Source: Actinomycetota bacterium (lineage in GTDB: Bacteria > Actinomycetota > Thermoleophilia > Gaiellales > Gaiellaceae). Taken from it: a stretch of DNA of 49,633 nt. Made by a program: the position numbers and the translations under genes. Under the pieces are notes generated by a model, which had not been told where the DNA came from, did not search any database, and worked only from the letters and a program-made list of their open reading frames with translations. Below are positions 16,194 through 25,558 of this stretch, piece after piece. How positions within the stretch are numbered: the stretch's first letter is position 1; the number at the start of each line of letters is the position of its first letter. The stretch spans positions 1 to 49,633 of the forward strand of contig VAXH01000059.1 of the NCBI GenBank assembly GCA_005883955.1. Reading direction: 5' to 3'.

Positions 16194-16868
16194 ATGGTCG
16201 TCCGGTGGCCTGTTCCGATCGTCCTCTCCCGCGGCGCGATTGTGCCGCTCGGTGTCTTCGCGCTCATCTTCGTCGCCTTCAGCGGCACCTCGAAGCCGTC
16301 CGTTCTGGCTGCAGCGGCACTGCTCGGCGGCGTCGGCGGCATCGTCTCGCTGATCGTCCACGAGCTGGGGCATATCAGCGTTGCACGCAGGCTCTCGGGC
16401 GTCACCCCTAAGAAGGTTTCGGTGATGTGCCTCGGCGCTGCGGCACACCTTGAAGGCTCCTACAGAAACGGCCGCGAGCAGGCGCGGATCGCGCTCGGCG
16501 GCCCCGAGGCATCGTTTGCCTTTGCGCTGGTCCTCAGCGCTCCGATCCTCTTTCCCGCACCTGCCTGGCTCAAGATCGGCTCGCTCGCGCTCGCTCTGCT
16601 CAACGCGGGGATCGGTGGGCTGAGCTTGCTGCCAGTGCACCCTCTCGACGGCCACAAGCTGGTTGTCGGGATCGTTTGGTGGGCGGTCGGCTCGGAGGAG
16701 CGGGCTCGGCGGATCATCAATCGCGTCGGGGTGTGGCTGCTCGCCGTCGATCTTTCGCTGTCGGTGCTCCTGCTGGCGGCGAGGCCCGTGCTCGGCGCCA
16801 CCGTGATCGCCATCGCCACGGTTGCGTACGGCCAAAAGCGCCTCCTCCGCGTCCCCCGCAGAGCCTAA
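16194..16868 (+). CDS. M50-type (site-2 protease family) membrane metallopeptidase
   Basis: About 224 residues, largely membrane helices. HELGH near residue 54 supplies two zinc-binding His and the catalytic Glu; LLPVHPLDGHKL near residue 146 supplies the third ligand Asp in place of the usual NPxDG. Site-2 proteases cut substrates within the membrane; small stand-alone ones without PDZ, as here, have unknown targets. ATG 16194 follows AGAGAGAAG; the frame also opens at 16149 (MFGTASL). The following gene begins 55 bases after the stop. Confidence 0.85.
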   Translation: MVVRWPVPIVLSRGAIVPLGVFALIFVAFSGTSKPSVLAAAALLGGVGGIVSLIVHELGHISVARRLSGVTPKKVSVMCLGAAAHLEGSYRNGREQARIALGGPEASFAFALVLSAPILFPAPAWLKIGSLALALLNAGIGGLSLLPVHPLDGHKLVVGIVWWAVGSEERARRIINRVGVWLLAVDLSLSVLLLAARPVLGATVIAIATVAYGQKRLLRVPRRA

Positions 16869-16923
16869 GACCCCTCGAACGGGTGAGTGCCGAGCGGCCC
16901 CCGCGGGCGATCAATGTCAGGCA

Positions 16924-17742
16924 ATGCGGGACCGGCTTCGCTATGCCCTGCTGATCGCGAGTGCTCTGAGCGGCGTCGCGATCTTCACCGCGTTCACCTT
17001 CTACGAGAAGCCGGGGTTGGGGCTCGGCCACTTCTTCTACGTGTCGATCATCCTCGCCGCGCTGGCGACGGGCCCGGCGATCGGCGCCGCGGCGGCAGTC
17101 ATCGCGACGGCGATGTTCGCCACCGGCGTGATCATCAATCCGCAGATCCCACCGAGCGAGGTGCTGACCACGAGCACCGGCATCAGGTTCGTCACCTTCG
17201 TGACCGTCGGCATCGTTACCGGCTACTTCGCGAAGCGAAATCGGACGCTGCTGGCTGAGCTGCGGCTCCTCGCCGATCGCGATGCGCTCACCGGCCTCCC
17301 GAACACGCGTGTCTTCGAGCGCGCGATCGGAGAACGGCTCGCCCAGGACCAGCCTTTCGGGCTCATCGTCGGCGGCGTCGACGACCTCCCGTCGGGAACC
17401 GGCCAGGAGCGCATCGATGCCGACGACGTGCTCCGGCACGTGGCCTCGCGGCTGCTGCATTCCCTGCCGCCAGGCGACGAGGTCGCGCGGATCGGAGACG
17501 ACTCTTTTGCCGTGCTGACGTACGCCGGTAGCGCCGGTGACGCAGGCAAGGTCGCTGCCTACTTGCAGGGCTTGCTCGCTGCCGACGGCTTCGCGGTCAC
17601 GTTCGGCTGGGCCGCGTATCCCCAGGACGGCTCGAACGCCCTGTCGCTCTACCGGGCCGCGGACGAGCGTCTGTACGCGCGCCGCATCATCCACCGTCAG
17701 CCGAAGGTGGTGCCGCTTCAGAGCTCGGCGACCTCAGCGTAA
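16924..17742 (+). CDS. Membrane GGDEF-like protein with degenerate active site
   Basis: A 272-residue protein with about four membrane helices (YALLIASALSGVAIFTAF, FFYVSIILAALATGPAIGAAAAVIATAMFATGVI, FVTFVTVGIVTGYF) followed by a GGDEF fold: DRDALTGLPNTRVFERAIGERL, then RIGDDSFAVLTYAG, then FGWAAYPQDGSNALSLYRAADERLYARR. The GGDEF signature reads GDDSF, losing the catalytic Glu, and the substrate segment is shortened. Diguanylate cyclase activity is thus doubtful; a GTP sensor or c-di-GMP-independent role is possible. The 3' end overlaps the convergent oxidoreductase by nine bases. Confidence 0.82.
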   Translation: MRDRLRYALLIASALSGVAIFTAFTFYEKPGLGLGHFFYVSIILAALATGPAIGAAAAVIATAMFATGVIINPQIPPSEVLTTSTGIRFVTFVTVGIVTGYFAKRNRTLLAELRLLADRDALTGLPNTRVFERAIGERLAQDQPFGLIVGGVDDLPSGTGQERIDADDVLRHVASRLLHSLPPGDEVARIGDDSFAVLTYAGSAGDAGKVAAYLQGLLAADGFAVTFGWAAYPQDGSNALSLYRAADERLYARRIIHRQPKVVPLQSSATSA

Positions 17743-18789
17743 TTCGACTACTCGTCGCTCGCGCGCGGATTCCCTCGCGGCGTCGAGCACCTCCAGGCCG
17801 GCCACGACTTCGTCCGGATCGACCGGCGCAGGCGCGCTCCGGCGTAACGCGAGCATTACGCTTTCGTAGAACCGCTGGTAAGCCCCGGGAGCGGTCGGAA
17901 CACGTTTGAGCTGATCGCCGGCGCCGACCGATCCCCAGCGGTCCTCCGGCTCTTGACCCCAGTGCGGGTCGTCCGGGCGGCGACCTGTCCGCAGCAACTC
18001 CTCCTGGACGTCGAGGCCGTACTTGACGTAGGCGGCGCGACTCCCCAGGACGCGAAACCGCGGCCCGGGCTGGGCGGCAACGGCACTCATCCACAGGTGC
18101 GACCGGACACCGGACTCGTGTCGAACGGCGACGAAAGCGTCGTCGTCTGTCTGCGCATCGGAACGCCGAGTATCCAGTTCGGCATACACCTGCGCGGCGG
18201 GGCCGAAGAGGACGAGCGCCTGGTCGACGAGGTGGCTGCCGAGGTCGAAGAGAAGTCCGCCCGCATCCTGCGGATCGGCGGACTCGCGCCAGCCCCCCGT
18301 GAGCTCGGGCCGCCAGCGCTCGAAGCGGGACTCGAACCGCCCGACGTCACCGAGCGCTTGTTCTTCCAGCAACCCCTGCAAGGTCAGGAAGTCGCCGTCC
18401 CAGCGCCGGTTCTGGAACACCGTCAGCATCGCGCCACGCTCTCGCGCTTCCCGGACGAGCGAACGCCCCTCGTCAGCGCTCGGCGCGAACGGCTTGTCGA
18501 CGACGACTGCGAGCCCGGCCTCGATCGACGAGCGCGCGAGCGGGACGTGGGCGCGGTTCGCCGCCGCGACGACCACGAGATCGAGGCCGCCCGCTCGTTC
18601 CCAGACCTCCTCCGGCGCGCTAAGCAGCGCCGCGTCGGGATGGTCGCGCCGGGCACGTGACCTCCGCTCGTCGTCCCGCGTGACGATCGCGGCGAGCTCG
18701 AGCCCCTCGACCGCGGCGATCAGCGGCGCGTGGAAGATCGCTCCGGCAAGGCCGTAGCCGAGCAGAGCGACGCGAATCGGCGCGGTCAC
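17734..18789 (-). CDS. Gfo/Idh/MocA-family oxidoreductase
   Basis: A 351-residue NAD(P)-dependent dehydrogenase. The Rossmann start VALLGYGLAGAIFHAPLI carries the dinucleotide loop, VVDKPFAPSADEGRSLV has the conserved Lys-Pro that positions substrate, and GGLLFDLGSHLVDQALVLFG gives the catalytic-type Asp and His. Members oxidise or reduce sugars, inositols and related polyols. Overall closest in form to YdgJ/YvaA-type enzymes. Substrate unknown. Confidence 0.9.
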   Translation of the reverse strand: MTAPIRVALLGYGLAGAIFHAPLIAAVEGLELAAIVTRDDERRSRARRDHPDAALLSAPEEVWERAGGLDLVVVAAANRAHVPLARSSIEAGLAVVVDKPFAPSADEGRSLVREARERGAMLTVFQNRRWDGDFLTLQGLLEEQALGDVGRFESRFERWRPELTGGWRESADPQDAGGLLFDLGSHLVDQALVLFGPAAQVYAELDTRRSDAQTDDDAFVAVRHESGVRSHLWMSAVAAQPGPRFRVLGSRAAYVKYGLDVQEELLRTGRRPDDPHWGQEPEDRWGSVGAGDQLKRVPTAPGAYQRFYESVMLALRRSAPAPVDPDEVVAGLEVLDAARESARERRVVELR

Positions 18790-18812
18790 GGCCGCTCGTT
18801 ATACAGCGGGCG

Positions 18813-19184
18813 CTAATTGAGCGAGAGCTCGAGTACGGCGAGATCGTCCTCGCAGGCCGCCGCGGCCTGGTCGAGGACGGCGATCACGTTGCCCTGCGTC
18901 TGTCGCGGATCGTCGTTCCAGTCGACGAGCGAGTCGGTCTTGATCAGATCCGCAAGGGCGAAGAGCGCAGCGCCGAGCTCGCCCAGGGGCAGATCGCCGG
19001 CGAGCGAGGCCTCCAGCTCCAGGACGGCCACAACGGCGCCGAGCAGAGACCAGCTCGCGGCCTCGTCGTCCCAGGGATCGACGTCGAACCCATTGACGTC
19101 TCGGGCATCTGCTCCCTGACACCAGGACTCTGCGACGAGTTTCCGTGCGCCTTCCAAGAGCCGGCGACTCCTCGATTCCATCAT
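18813..19184 (-). CDS. Conserved-type hypothetical protein (DUF6197-like)
   Basis: About 123 residues: helical, acidic, with LLEGARKLVAESWCQGADARDVNG, a DPWDDEAASWSLLGAVVAV segment and a C-terminal LADLIKTDSLVDWNDDPRQTQGNVIAVLDQAAAA. This resembles small uncharacterised actinobacterial DUF6197 proteins found near phage-like or regulatory genes; assignment is from memory. Either of two adjacent ATGs (19184 or 19181) could start it. It is divergent from the next gene. Confidence 0.65.
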   Translation of the reverse strand: MMESRSRRLLEGARKLVAESWCQGADARDVNGFDVDPWDDEAASWSLLGAVVAVLELEASLAGDLPLGELGAALFALADLIKTDSLVDWNDDPRQTQGNVIAVLDQAAAACEDDLAVLELSLN

Positions 19185-19221
19185 TTGCGCGTCCCCTATC
19201 ACCGAAACCGTAAACAACGTC

Positions 19222-19238
19222 GGGCGATAAGATCGCCC
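19222..19238. promoter_or_regulatory. Hairpin GGGCGAT-AAG-ATCGCCC abutting a start codon
   Basis: A perfect 7-base inverted repeat ends three bases before GTG 19242, where a ribosome site would be expected, and no other Shine-Dalgarno is seen. It may be an operator between divergent genes, or a hairpin controlling translation. Confidence 0.5.
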
Positions 19239-19241
19239 TGA

Positions 19242-19574
19242 GTGGAAGAGCGGGAACGACGGATCGGGCGAAACGAGGCGCTTTTCCGCGAGGTCAACGA
19301 GCGGATCGAGCGGGTCAGCGGAGCGCTGCGGACCGGGACCGACACGATGACGATCCTCTGCGAGTGCGGGGACGAGTCCTGCCAGGAGCACATTGAGGTC
19401 TCGGTCTCCGAGTACGAGCGGGTCCGGGAGGAATCGACGCTCTTCTTCGTCCGGCCGGGGCACGCGAAGGCCAAAGTGGAGGACGTGATCGAGCACCACG
19501 ACGAGTACGACGTCGTCCGCAAGGACGGTGAGGCCGGCGACGAGGCGCGCGAGCGCGATCCGCGCGCCGACTAG
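19242..19574 (+). CDS. Small protein with C-x-C-x5-C cluster, unknown function
   Basis: A 110-residue, highly charged protein. The N-terminus is helical (EERERRIGRNEALFREVNERIERV), the centre has MTILCECGDESCQEHIEVSVSEYERVREESTLFFVRPGHA, and the tail is acidic. The three Cys may bind zinc with a fourth ligand such as the His at QEH. I recognise this layout from uncharacterised actinobacterial proteins but cannot name a function. Overlaps the convergent next gene by four bases. Confidence 0.72.
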   Translation: MEERERRIGRNEALFREVNERIERVSGALRTGTDTMTILCECGDESCQEHIEVSVSEYERVREESTLFFVRPGHAKAKVEDVIEHHDEYDVVRKDGEAGDEARERDPRAD

Positions 19575-20233
19575 CCGAGCGCTGAAAAGCCGCTGCGCTC
19601 GCGCCTGACCTCGCCGCCGATCCGCTCGGCATCGCCGAGCACTGCCCAACCGCGCGCCTGCAAAGCCGAGACGCCTTCGAAGCGGTAGGCGTAGCGGTTG
19701 CAGGACGAGCGGCCGGCAGCCCAGCTCTCCGCAGTCGCGACCGGCCGCCACGAACCTCCGGCGGTCGGCAGGTATGCGGACCTGCCGACCCGGCGTCCCT
19801 CGATGAACGCAGTCCAGATGTCGCGACCCGTCTCGACGACGCGAACGCGGTAATGCCGGCGGACCAGGGCAGGACCGAGGTCGGCGAAGCGTCGTGCGTG
19901 GCCGCGCGTGACCTCTTCGACGTAGAGATGGAGACCGACGCGGGGGAAGGCGGCGATGCCGGCCTGCAGCCATTCGCTCGCGCCGTTCGGGCCCTGGTGG
20001 ATGCCGCCGACGCCGACCCAGGCCGCGGCGTGGCCGCTCCAGACCGCCGGCAGCGCCGATGCCGAGATCGTCGCGGCGACGCCGTCTGCTCCCAAACGGC
20101 CGGCGTAGCCTGCGTAGCTGTAGCCGGGTGAACACGGCCGGACGCCGGCCTGCGACGGCGACGCGAGCGACGGCGCGACGACCAATGAGACGACGGCGAC
20201 GGACGCCGCCGCCGCGACTGCCCTGCATCTCAA
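19571..20233 (-). CDS. Secreted protein with G1-peptidase-like (jelly-roll) sequence
   Basis: A 220-residue exported protein with signal peptide (AVAAAASVAVVSLVVAPSLA). The mature part has SAWVGVGGIHQGPNGASEWLQAGIAAF, then a beta-rich stretch (HYRVRVVETGRDIWTAFIEGRRVG). The W-V-G-G...LQAG pattern recalls the concanavalin-like fold of G1 (eqolisin) peptidases and their noncatalytic relatives; the catalytic Gln/Glu pair cannot be verified. One pair of Cys may form a disulfide. The start is TTG 20233, chosen because GGAGGGGAG sits at correct distance. Confidence 0.68.
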   Translation of the reverse strand: MRCRAVAAAASVAVVSLVVAPSLASPSQAGVRPCSPGYSYAGYAGRLGADGVAATISASALPAVWSGHAAAWVGVGGIHQGPNGASEWLQAGIAAFPRVGLHLYVEEVTRGHARRFADLGPALVRRHYRVRVVETGRDIWTAFIEGRRVGRSAYLPTAGGSWRPVATAESWAAGRSSCNRYAYRFEGVSALQARGWAVLGDAERIGGEVRRERSGFSALG

Positions 20234-20276
20234 TTGACTCCCCTCCTCCGCAGGAACGGTACGACAATCGCGCGGG

Positions 20277-21422
20277 CTAGTTCAAGTCGCCCACCGGTTC
20301 TGCGTAGCGGACTCGCGTAGCGATCCACGTCGCGAGACAGATGCCGGCCAGGAGCAAATAGGGGACCGAATCTCCGGCGGCGCCGGCGAGCGCGCCGCCC
20401 GCGGCCGGGCCGATCAGGGCGCCGAGCCCCCAGCAGGCGTTCATGACACCGAAGGCGAGACCCTGTGCCAGACCCGCCAGCTCTGCTCCGTGCGAGATCA
20501 GCCCAAGGCCCGGCGTGTAGAACGCGCCGTAGGCGAGGCCGGAGGCCACGACGAGTGCGGCGATCAGCGCCGGCTGTCTCGCCCAGGCCAGGGCGACCGA
20601 GACGACGATCGAACCGAGAAGCGCCGCGCGCACCGGCCGCATCCAGCCCTGGCGGTCTGTGAGCCGGCCGAGCAACGGATTCAGGACCGTCTCGACTGCC
20701 GTTGTGACGACGAACAGCGCGCCGATCGCAATCGTCCCCCAACCGTGGCGGTGAAGCTGGAGGGGCACGAGCACGATCAGGACGCCGAAGAGCAGCGCGG
20801 GCAGCATGATCAGCCACAGTCCGGCCAGCAGCGAGCGTTCACGCACCGCGGCGAGCCCCGCACGCAGCGTCTGTCGGTCCGACGCCACTCCGGGAGTCGC
20901 TGTCGCCCAGCCGAAGAGCAAGGCGCCCGCGACCGTGACGCCGAGAAAGGCCGCGCGCGTGCCGACGATGCCGGCGAGCGAGCCGAGCACCGGACCGAGC
21001 AGCGCGCCGAAAACGGCCGCGCCCATAGCCGTGCCGAGCAGCGTGCCACGCCGCTCACGCGGGGCGGAGGCGATCAGCCAGGCGAGTCCGCCGGCCCACG
21101 AGAAGGAGCTGCCGACGCCCTGAAAGAGGCGCGAGGCTCCCAGCGCCCAGACGTTTCCGGCGAGCGAGAAGCCGAGGCTCGCGGCCGTCATCAGCGACAG
21201 CCCGGCGAGAACGGTGCGCTTTGGCCCCAGCCGCGTCGTCGCGAGGCCCGCGGGGATCGCGCCGATCAGCGTTCCCGCCGCATACGCCGAGATGAAGACG
21301 CCGGCACCGGCCTTCGAGAGGCCGTATTTGTCCGCGAAGTGCGGGAGCAGGGGCGTCAGCGCGGTGAAGAACAGCGTGTCCACTGCGACGACCACGCTTA
21401 CGAAGACGAGCAAGCGGCGCAC
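20277..21422 (-). CDS. Major facilitator superfamily transporter
   Basis: A 381-residue protein with about 12 hydrophobic helices. The first half has [34 protein letters not shown] and the loop 2-3 motif [11 protein letters not shown] (G-x-x-x-D-R-x-G-R-R type), and motif C-like [17 protein letters not shown]. This is the drug:H+ antiporter style of MFS; substrate unknown. GTG 21422 was chosen as the first start before helix 1; the frame is open further up but reads as the antisense of the cyclophilin gene. Confidence 0.88.
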   Translation of the reverse strand: MRRLLVFVSVVVAVDTLFFTALTPLLPHFADKYGLSKAGAGVFISAYAAGTLIGAIPAGLATTRLGPKRTVLAGLSLMTAASLGFSLAGNVWALGASRLFQGVGSSFSWAGGLAWLIASAPRERRGTLLGTAMGAAVFGALLGPVLGSLAGIVGTRAAFLGVTVAGALLFGWATATPGVASDRQTLRAGLAAVRERSLLAGLWLIMLPALLFGVLIVLVPLQLHRHGWGTIAIGALFVVTTAVETVLNPLLGRLTDRQGWMRPVRAALLGSIVVSVALAWARQPALIAALVVASGLAYGAFYTPGLGLISHGAELAGLAQGLAFGVMNACWGLGALIGPAAGGALAGAAGDSVPYLLLAGICLATWIATRVRYAEPVGDLN

Positions 21423-21467
21423 GGGGTCGAAGCTATCAGCGTGCTGTTGCGCTACGGTCCCACCGCG

Positions 21468-21926
21468 ATGAGCACCGCGACGATGCACACGAACCACGGC
21501 GCGATCGAGCTCGAGCTCTTCGACGAGGACGCGCCGAAGACGGTCGAGAACTTCCGGAAGCTTGCTGCAGACGGCTTCTACGACGGCGTCATCTTCCACC
21601 GCGTGATCAAGGACTTCATGATCCAGGGCGGCGATCCGACCGGCACGGGCACGGGCGGGCCGGGCTACACGTTCGAGGACGAGTTCAACGACCACAAGGT
21701 CGAGCGCGGCGCCTTGGCCATGGCCAACGCGGGGCCGAACACGAACGGCAGCCAGTTCTTCATCGTCACGACCGACGCGGCGCCGTGGCTGGACGGCAAG
21801 CACACCGTCTTCGGCCGCGTCACCAGCGGCATGGACGCCGTCGACTCGATCGAAGGCACCGAGACCGACGCGGCGGATAAGCCCAGTACGGATGCCGTGA
21901 TCGAACGCCTGCAACTGGACGCGTAA
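21468..21926 (+). CDS. Peptidyl-prolyl cis-trans isomerase, cyclophilin type
   Basis: A 152-residue cytosolic cyclophilin that speeds proline isomerisation during folding. Active-site residues are visible: [24 protein letters not shown] (Arg, Phe, Met, Gln), [20 protein letters not shown], and [12 protein letters not shown] (Trp and His). No signal peptide, so PpiB-like rather than exported PpiA. It diverges from the MFS gene with a 45-base gap. Confidence 0.93.
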   Translation: MSTATMHTNHGAIELELFDEDAPKTVENFRKLAADGFYDGVIFHRVIKDFMIQGGDPTGTGTGGPGYTFEDEFNDHKVERGALAMANAGPNTNGSQFFIVTTDAAPWLDGKHTVFGRVTSGMDAVDSIEGTETDAADKPSTDAVIERLQLDA

Positions 21927-21958
21927 AGCCTCGTAACTCCTTCGTGACGCTTCGCACG

Positions 21959-22032
21959 AGCTGCTAACCGCAGCTGCGCGTTTGCGTCTAAGTGTTCTCG
22001 GAAAGGTCAACAGACCAGGGCGCGCCCTCTGT
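21959..22032 (+). promoter_or_regulatory. Structured leader of the Rpf-like gene
   Basis: The 171-base gap before TTG 22098 contains AGCTGC-TAACC-GCAGCT (21959-21975) and ACAG-ACC-AGGGCGCGCCCT-CTGT (22010-22032). Actinobacterial rpf genes often carry c-di-AMP (ydaO) riboswitches; I looked for that core and did not find it. The remainder shows nothing else clear. Confidence 0.3.
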
Positions 22033-22097
22033 GGTGCCGCAGCGCAGGTCGCGCCCGCCGCCGCCACTCGACGTCGATCACCCACAGGGGGCCAACC

Positions 22098-22658
22098 TTG
22101 TCTGCAAACAAACGCTGGCTGTTTTTGTTAATGACCGCGTTCGTGCTCACGGCCGGAGCGGCGCGCGCTGGCGAATCGCTCTCGGCGAAGAAGCTTCTCG
22201 GGCGCGCCGCCCGGCACTCGCGGCTCGCGCAGGACCAAAAGCACGTAAACCCGCGCTCGATCCGCCGCTACCGGGCCGAGGCCTGGCGCTGGCAGGCGCT
22301 GACGGGAAGCGTTCGTACGCATCGCTCGATCAGCCCGAGCACCAGCGCCGTACTTCGCTTCTGGGTTCGGGCGGCCGGGCGCGCGTACGCGAAGGCGATT
22401 CATCCGCCGCACAAGGGCGCCTGGCTCTGCATCCACCGCTACGAAGGCTCCTGGCGGGACTCGGGCGATCCATACTGGGGTGGACTGCAGATGGACCGCG
22501 GTTTCATGTCGGGCTACGCGCCCCGTTACCTGCTCCGTCGCGGCTTCGCCAACCGCTGGTCGCCGCTCGAGCAGATGTGGGTTGCGGAGCGCGCCTACCG
22601 CAGCGGCCGCGGCTTCTACGCGTGGCCCAATACCGCTAGGTTCTGTGGATTGATCTGA
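22098..22658 (+). CDS. Secreted Rpf/transglycosylase-like protein
   Basis: A 186-residue exported protein with signal peptide ([18 protein letters not shown]). The C-terminal domain reads [32 protein letters not shown]...[32 protein letters not shown], matching the resuscitation-promoting factor/lysozyme-like layout: the Glu in RYEGSW at the catalytic position, GGLQ, a helix, and the W-P...C end with paired Cys. Such proteins cleave peptidoglycan and promote regrowth. TTG start after GGGGGCC. The sigma factor follows 28 bases later, perhaps co-transcribed. Confidence 0.8.
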   Translation: MSANKRWLFLLMTAFVLTAGAARAGESLSAKKLLGRAARHSRLAQDQKHVNPRSIRRYRAEAWRWQALTGSVRTHRSISPSTSAVLRFWVRAAGRAYAKAIHPPHKGAWLCIHRYEGSWRDSGDPYWGGLQMDRGFMSGYAPRYLLRRGFANRWSPLEQMWVAERAYRSGRGFYAWPNTARFCGLI

Positions 22659-22686
22659 GTGCCTTTGGGGGAGGAAAAATAGGCCG

Positions 22687-23736
22687 ATGCCCGAGGAGCA
22701 GATTCGAGCGTTGCTGGAGCACGGGGAGGAGCACGGCTGCCTCAATCTCTCCGAGTTCAGCGAGTTCGTGCAGGCGCACGAGCTCGACGAGGAGCAGCTC
22801 AGCCAGCTCTACGAGGAGCTCGAGGCCCGCCACATCGAGCTGACCGACGACTGCGCCAGGCGCGATACCGAGAGCGAGCCGACGATCGTGAACGGCGACC
22901 TCGCAGTCGCGACCACGGACGCCCTCCAACTGTTCTTGAACGAGGCGGCGAAATGGCCGCTGCTGACCGCCGAGGAGGAGGTCGAGCTTGCGAAGCGGAT
23001 CGAGCGCGGCGATCACCGGGCGAAGGAGCGGATGATCAACTCGAACCTGCGGCTCGTCGTCTCGATCGCGAAGCGCTACCAGGGCCACGAGCTGCACCTG
23101 CTCGACCTGATCCAAGAGGGGATCATCGGCCTGATCCGGGCGGTGGAGAAGTTCGACTGGCGGCGCGGCTTCAAGTTCTCGACCTACGCGACTTGGTGGA
23201 TCCGCCAGGCGGTTCAGCGCGGTGTTGCGAACAAGTCGCGCACGATCAGGATTCCCGTCCACATCGTCGAGCGCGAGCAGAAAATGGCGCGCGCGGAACG
23301 CGAGCTGGCGACGCAGCTTGGGCGCGTCCCGACCGAGCAGGAGGTCGCGAAGCGGGCGAAGCTGCCCTTGAAGCAAGTTCGCGAGGTGCGGCAGGTGGCC
23401 CGCGCGGTGACGAGCCTCGACAAGCCGATCGGCGCCGAGAACGAGGGCTCGTTCGGCGAGCTCGTGGCGTCCGACCAAGAGACACCGGAGGAGGAGGTCA
23501 CCTACAGCCTCCAGGAGAAGGCGCTGCGCCGCGCTGTCGAGGAGTTGCCGGAGCGAGAGCGCGAGATCGTCAAGCTTCGCTACGGCCTCAACGGCGACCG
23601 CGATCCGAAGTCGCTCGAGGCGATCGGCCGCGAATTGGGGATGACGCGCGAGCGTGTGCGCCAGATCGAGTCCGCGGCGCTCGAGCGCCTCGCCGTCCAC
23701 CGCGAGCTCGACGCGGTTTCGGACGCGGCCGCCTAG
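22687..23736 (+). CDS. rpoD: RNA polymerase sigma factor, RpoD (sigma-70 group 1/2)
   Basis: A 349-residue sigma factor with all main regions: an acidic N-terminal part like region 1.1 ([19 protein letters not shown]...), region 1.2 ([32 protein letters not shown]), region 2 ([57 protein letters not shown]), region 3 and region 4 ([42 protein letters not shown]). Presence of a 1.1-like part favours a primary sigma, but the genome could encode more than one; group 2 is possible. GGGGGAGGA precedes the ATG. Confidence 0.9.
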   Translation: MPEEQIRALLEHGEEHGCLNLSEFSEFVQAHELDEEQLSQLYEELEARHIELTDDCARRDTESEPTIVNGDLAVATTDALQLFLNEAAKWPLLTAEEEVELAKRIERGDHRAKERMINSNLRLVVSIAKRYQGHELHLLDLIQEGIIGLIRAVEKFDWRRGFKFSTYATWWIRQAVQRGVANKSRTIRIPVHIVEREQKMARAERELATQLGRVPTEQEVAKRAKLPLKQVREVRQVARAVTSLDKPIGAENEGSFGELVASDQETPEEEVTYSLQEKALRRAVEELPEREREIVKLRYGLNGDRDPKSLEAIGRELGMTRERVRQIESAALERLAVHRELDAVSDAAA

Positions 23737-23743
23737 CTCCTAG

Positions 23744-25558
23744 CTAACGCACCATCACGGCGACAAGCCCGCCGAGCAGGGCGACGCCTGCCGTTAGCCA
23801 GGCGACATAGTCGCCGACCACGCCGCTATGGAGGGCCTTCAAGCCGGCAACGGGGCGGTCTGCCACCCGCGCCGCCGCCCGGCGAAGAACAATCGGCAGC
23901 CGCCTCCGATAGAGGCCGAAGCCGGCAAACGCGAGCGCTCCGAGCGTTGAGGCGGCTCCGTAGGCATAGGCGGTCGCGCTCGGCGAGTACGAGGGCGTCG
24001 GAGTGGCCGGCGGCGCGACACCGTGCAGCACTTCGCGCGCATGCGCGGAGCGATCGAGGAGCCGCCCGGCATCTCGGAGCGCATGACCGGCGAGCTCGGG
24101 AATGAAGGCGAGCCCCAACCCGACGACGGCCAGCGCCGCGGCCGGGATCCAGAGCAGCAGTTGGCTCACCCGCCTCGAGTCGGCGGGTTCCGCCTGCGAC
24201 TCCTCCGGTTCGTGCGAGAAGAGCGGATCCTTGGCTTCGCCGAGACCGCCGAAAATCCGGGCCGCGGCGCGCAGGATCGTTCCCGCACTCAGCACCGCCG
24301 CGAGCGCGAGTAGCGGCGGCACCCAGCCGTAGCCCAGCGTGTCGGCGGAGTCGACGACCAGAGCGTTGGCGAGAAACGGCCCGAACGGCGGCAGTAGCGC
24401 GAGGGCGAGCCCCGCGGCCGCGAAGACGACGCCCGCGATGGGCGCCCGTCGCCCCTGGCCGCGCAGGTCGAGCTCGTCGCCGCTCTTGAACCGCCGCACG
24501 AGGATGCCGATGGCGACGAAGGCGGCGCTTCGGAGCAGCCCGTTCGTGTTCAGGAAGACGATTGAGCCCGCCAGGCCGCTTCTCGTCAGCAGCCCGATCC
24601 CGACCAGGACGGCGCCGATGTTCGAGATCGTCGCGAACGCGAGCATCCGCTTCAGGTCGCGCTGGAGGAAACACATCAAGCCGCCGACGATCGCCGTCAC
24701 CAGCCCGAAGCCGACGACGACGGGCCGGATGTCGCCCGCCGACAGCGTGTCCGAGAAAACGGTCCAGTAGATCCGGCCGATCGCATGCAGTCCGAGGTCG
24801 CTCATCACGCCGGCGAGCAGGATGCAGACCGGCACCGGTGCGACGGCGTAGGCGTCCGAGAGCCAGAAATGAAACGGCACCGCACCCGCCTTGGTCATGA
24901 AGCCGCCGACAAGCAGCGTGAAGGCGACGATCACAAGCCCATCGGCGCGCCGTCCCGCCAGCGCCGCCCCGATCTGATCGAGGTTCAGTGCGCCGGTGCG
25001 CGCATACAGAAACCCGATGCCGAAGAGGATGCAGAAGGAGCCGACGCTGTTCGTGACCGCGAAGTTGACCGCGCCCTCGAGCGGCCCCGCGTGCTGCACC
25101 CCGTAGCCCGTGAGCGCGTAGGCGACCACGCTCATCAGCTCGAACCAGACGAACAGGTTGAACAGGTCGCCGGCGAGCGCGAAGCCGCACATCGCGCCGA
25201 CGAAGACGAGCATCAGAACCGGGAACAGCGTCCCGACCTCGTCGAAGTACCGCCACGAGAAGATCAGTGCGGCGAGGCCGAGCGTCGCGACCAGCGTCGC
25301 GATCGCCGCAGTGCCGGGATCGACGACGAACGAGATCCCGAGCGCGAACCCGTTGCGCGGCCTCCAGCCGCCGAACCAGTAGACGAGCTCGTGGTCGCTC
25401 GAGCGGAAGACGAGCAGCAGCGAGACGGCGAGGGTCGCCGCGGTCGCCACGATCGCGACCAAGTCGTCGAGTCGCCGCCCGCACCAGAAGCCGAATGCCG
25501 TCAGCGCGGCCGCGCTGAGCAGCGGGATGGCAACAGGCAGCGGGACGAGGACGTCCAT
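23744..25558 (-). CDS. mrpD: Mrp/Mbh antiporter subunit D (MrpD/MbhH-like)
   Basis: A 604-residue membrane protein of the NuoL/M/N family. Around 14 helices; KAGAVPFHFWLSDAYAVAPVPV contains the conserved Lys and His of the proton path, FVWFELMSVVAYALTGYG the conserved helix-5 Glu, and LQRDLKRMLAFATISNIGAVLVGIG the second Lys region. In Mrp complexes this subunit translocates protons exchanged for sodium. It is longer than usual MrpD (about 500) because of a C-terminal extension with a polar linker and two helices. Last gene of the operon; its ATG overlaps the mrpC stop (TGATG-type). Confidence 0.88.
   Translation of the reverse strand: MDVLVPLPVAIPLLSAAALTAFGFWCGRRLDDLVAIVATAATLAVSLLLVFRSSDHELVYWFGGWRPRNGFALGISFVVDPGTAAIATLVATLGLAALIFSWRYFDEVGTLFPVLMLVFVGAMCGFALAGDLFNLFVWFELMSVVAYALTGYGVQHAGPLEGAVNFAVTNSVGSFCILFGIGFLYARTGALNLDQIGAALAGRRADGLVIVAFTLLVGGFMTKAGAVPFHFWLSDAYAVAPVPVCILLAGVMSDLGLHAIGRIYWTVFSDTLSAGDIRPVVVGFGLVTAIVGGLMCFLQRDLKRMLAFATISNIGAVLVGIGLLTRSGLAGSIVFLNTNGLLRSAAFVAIGILVRRFKSGDELDLRGQGRRAPIAGVVFAAAGLALALLPPFGPFLANALVVDSADTLGYGWVPPLLALAAVLSAGTILRAAARIFGGLGEAKDPLFSHEPEESQAEPADSRRVSQLLLWIPAAALAVVGLGLAFIPELAGHALRDAGRLLDRSAHAREVLHGVAPPATPTPSYSPSATAYAYGAASTLGALAFAGFGLYRRRLPIVLRRAAARVADRPVAGLKALHSGVVGDYVAWLTAGVALLGGLVAVMVR

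Noticed and set aside
20490-21467. Charged plus-strand frame leading into the cyclophilin gene
   Set aside because: It mirrors the helices of the MFS transporter on the other strand; the cyclophilin starts at 21468.
21927-22097. c-di-AMP (ydaO) riboswitch before the Rpf-like gene
   Set aside because: Expected from other actinobacteria, but the conserved core is not visible; only simple hairpins are seen.
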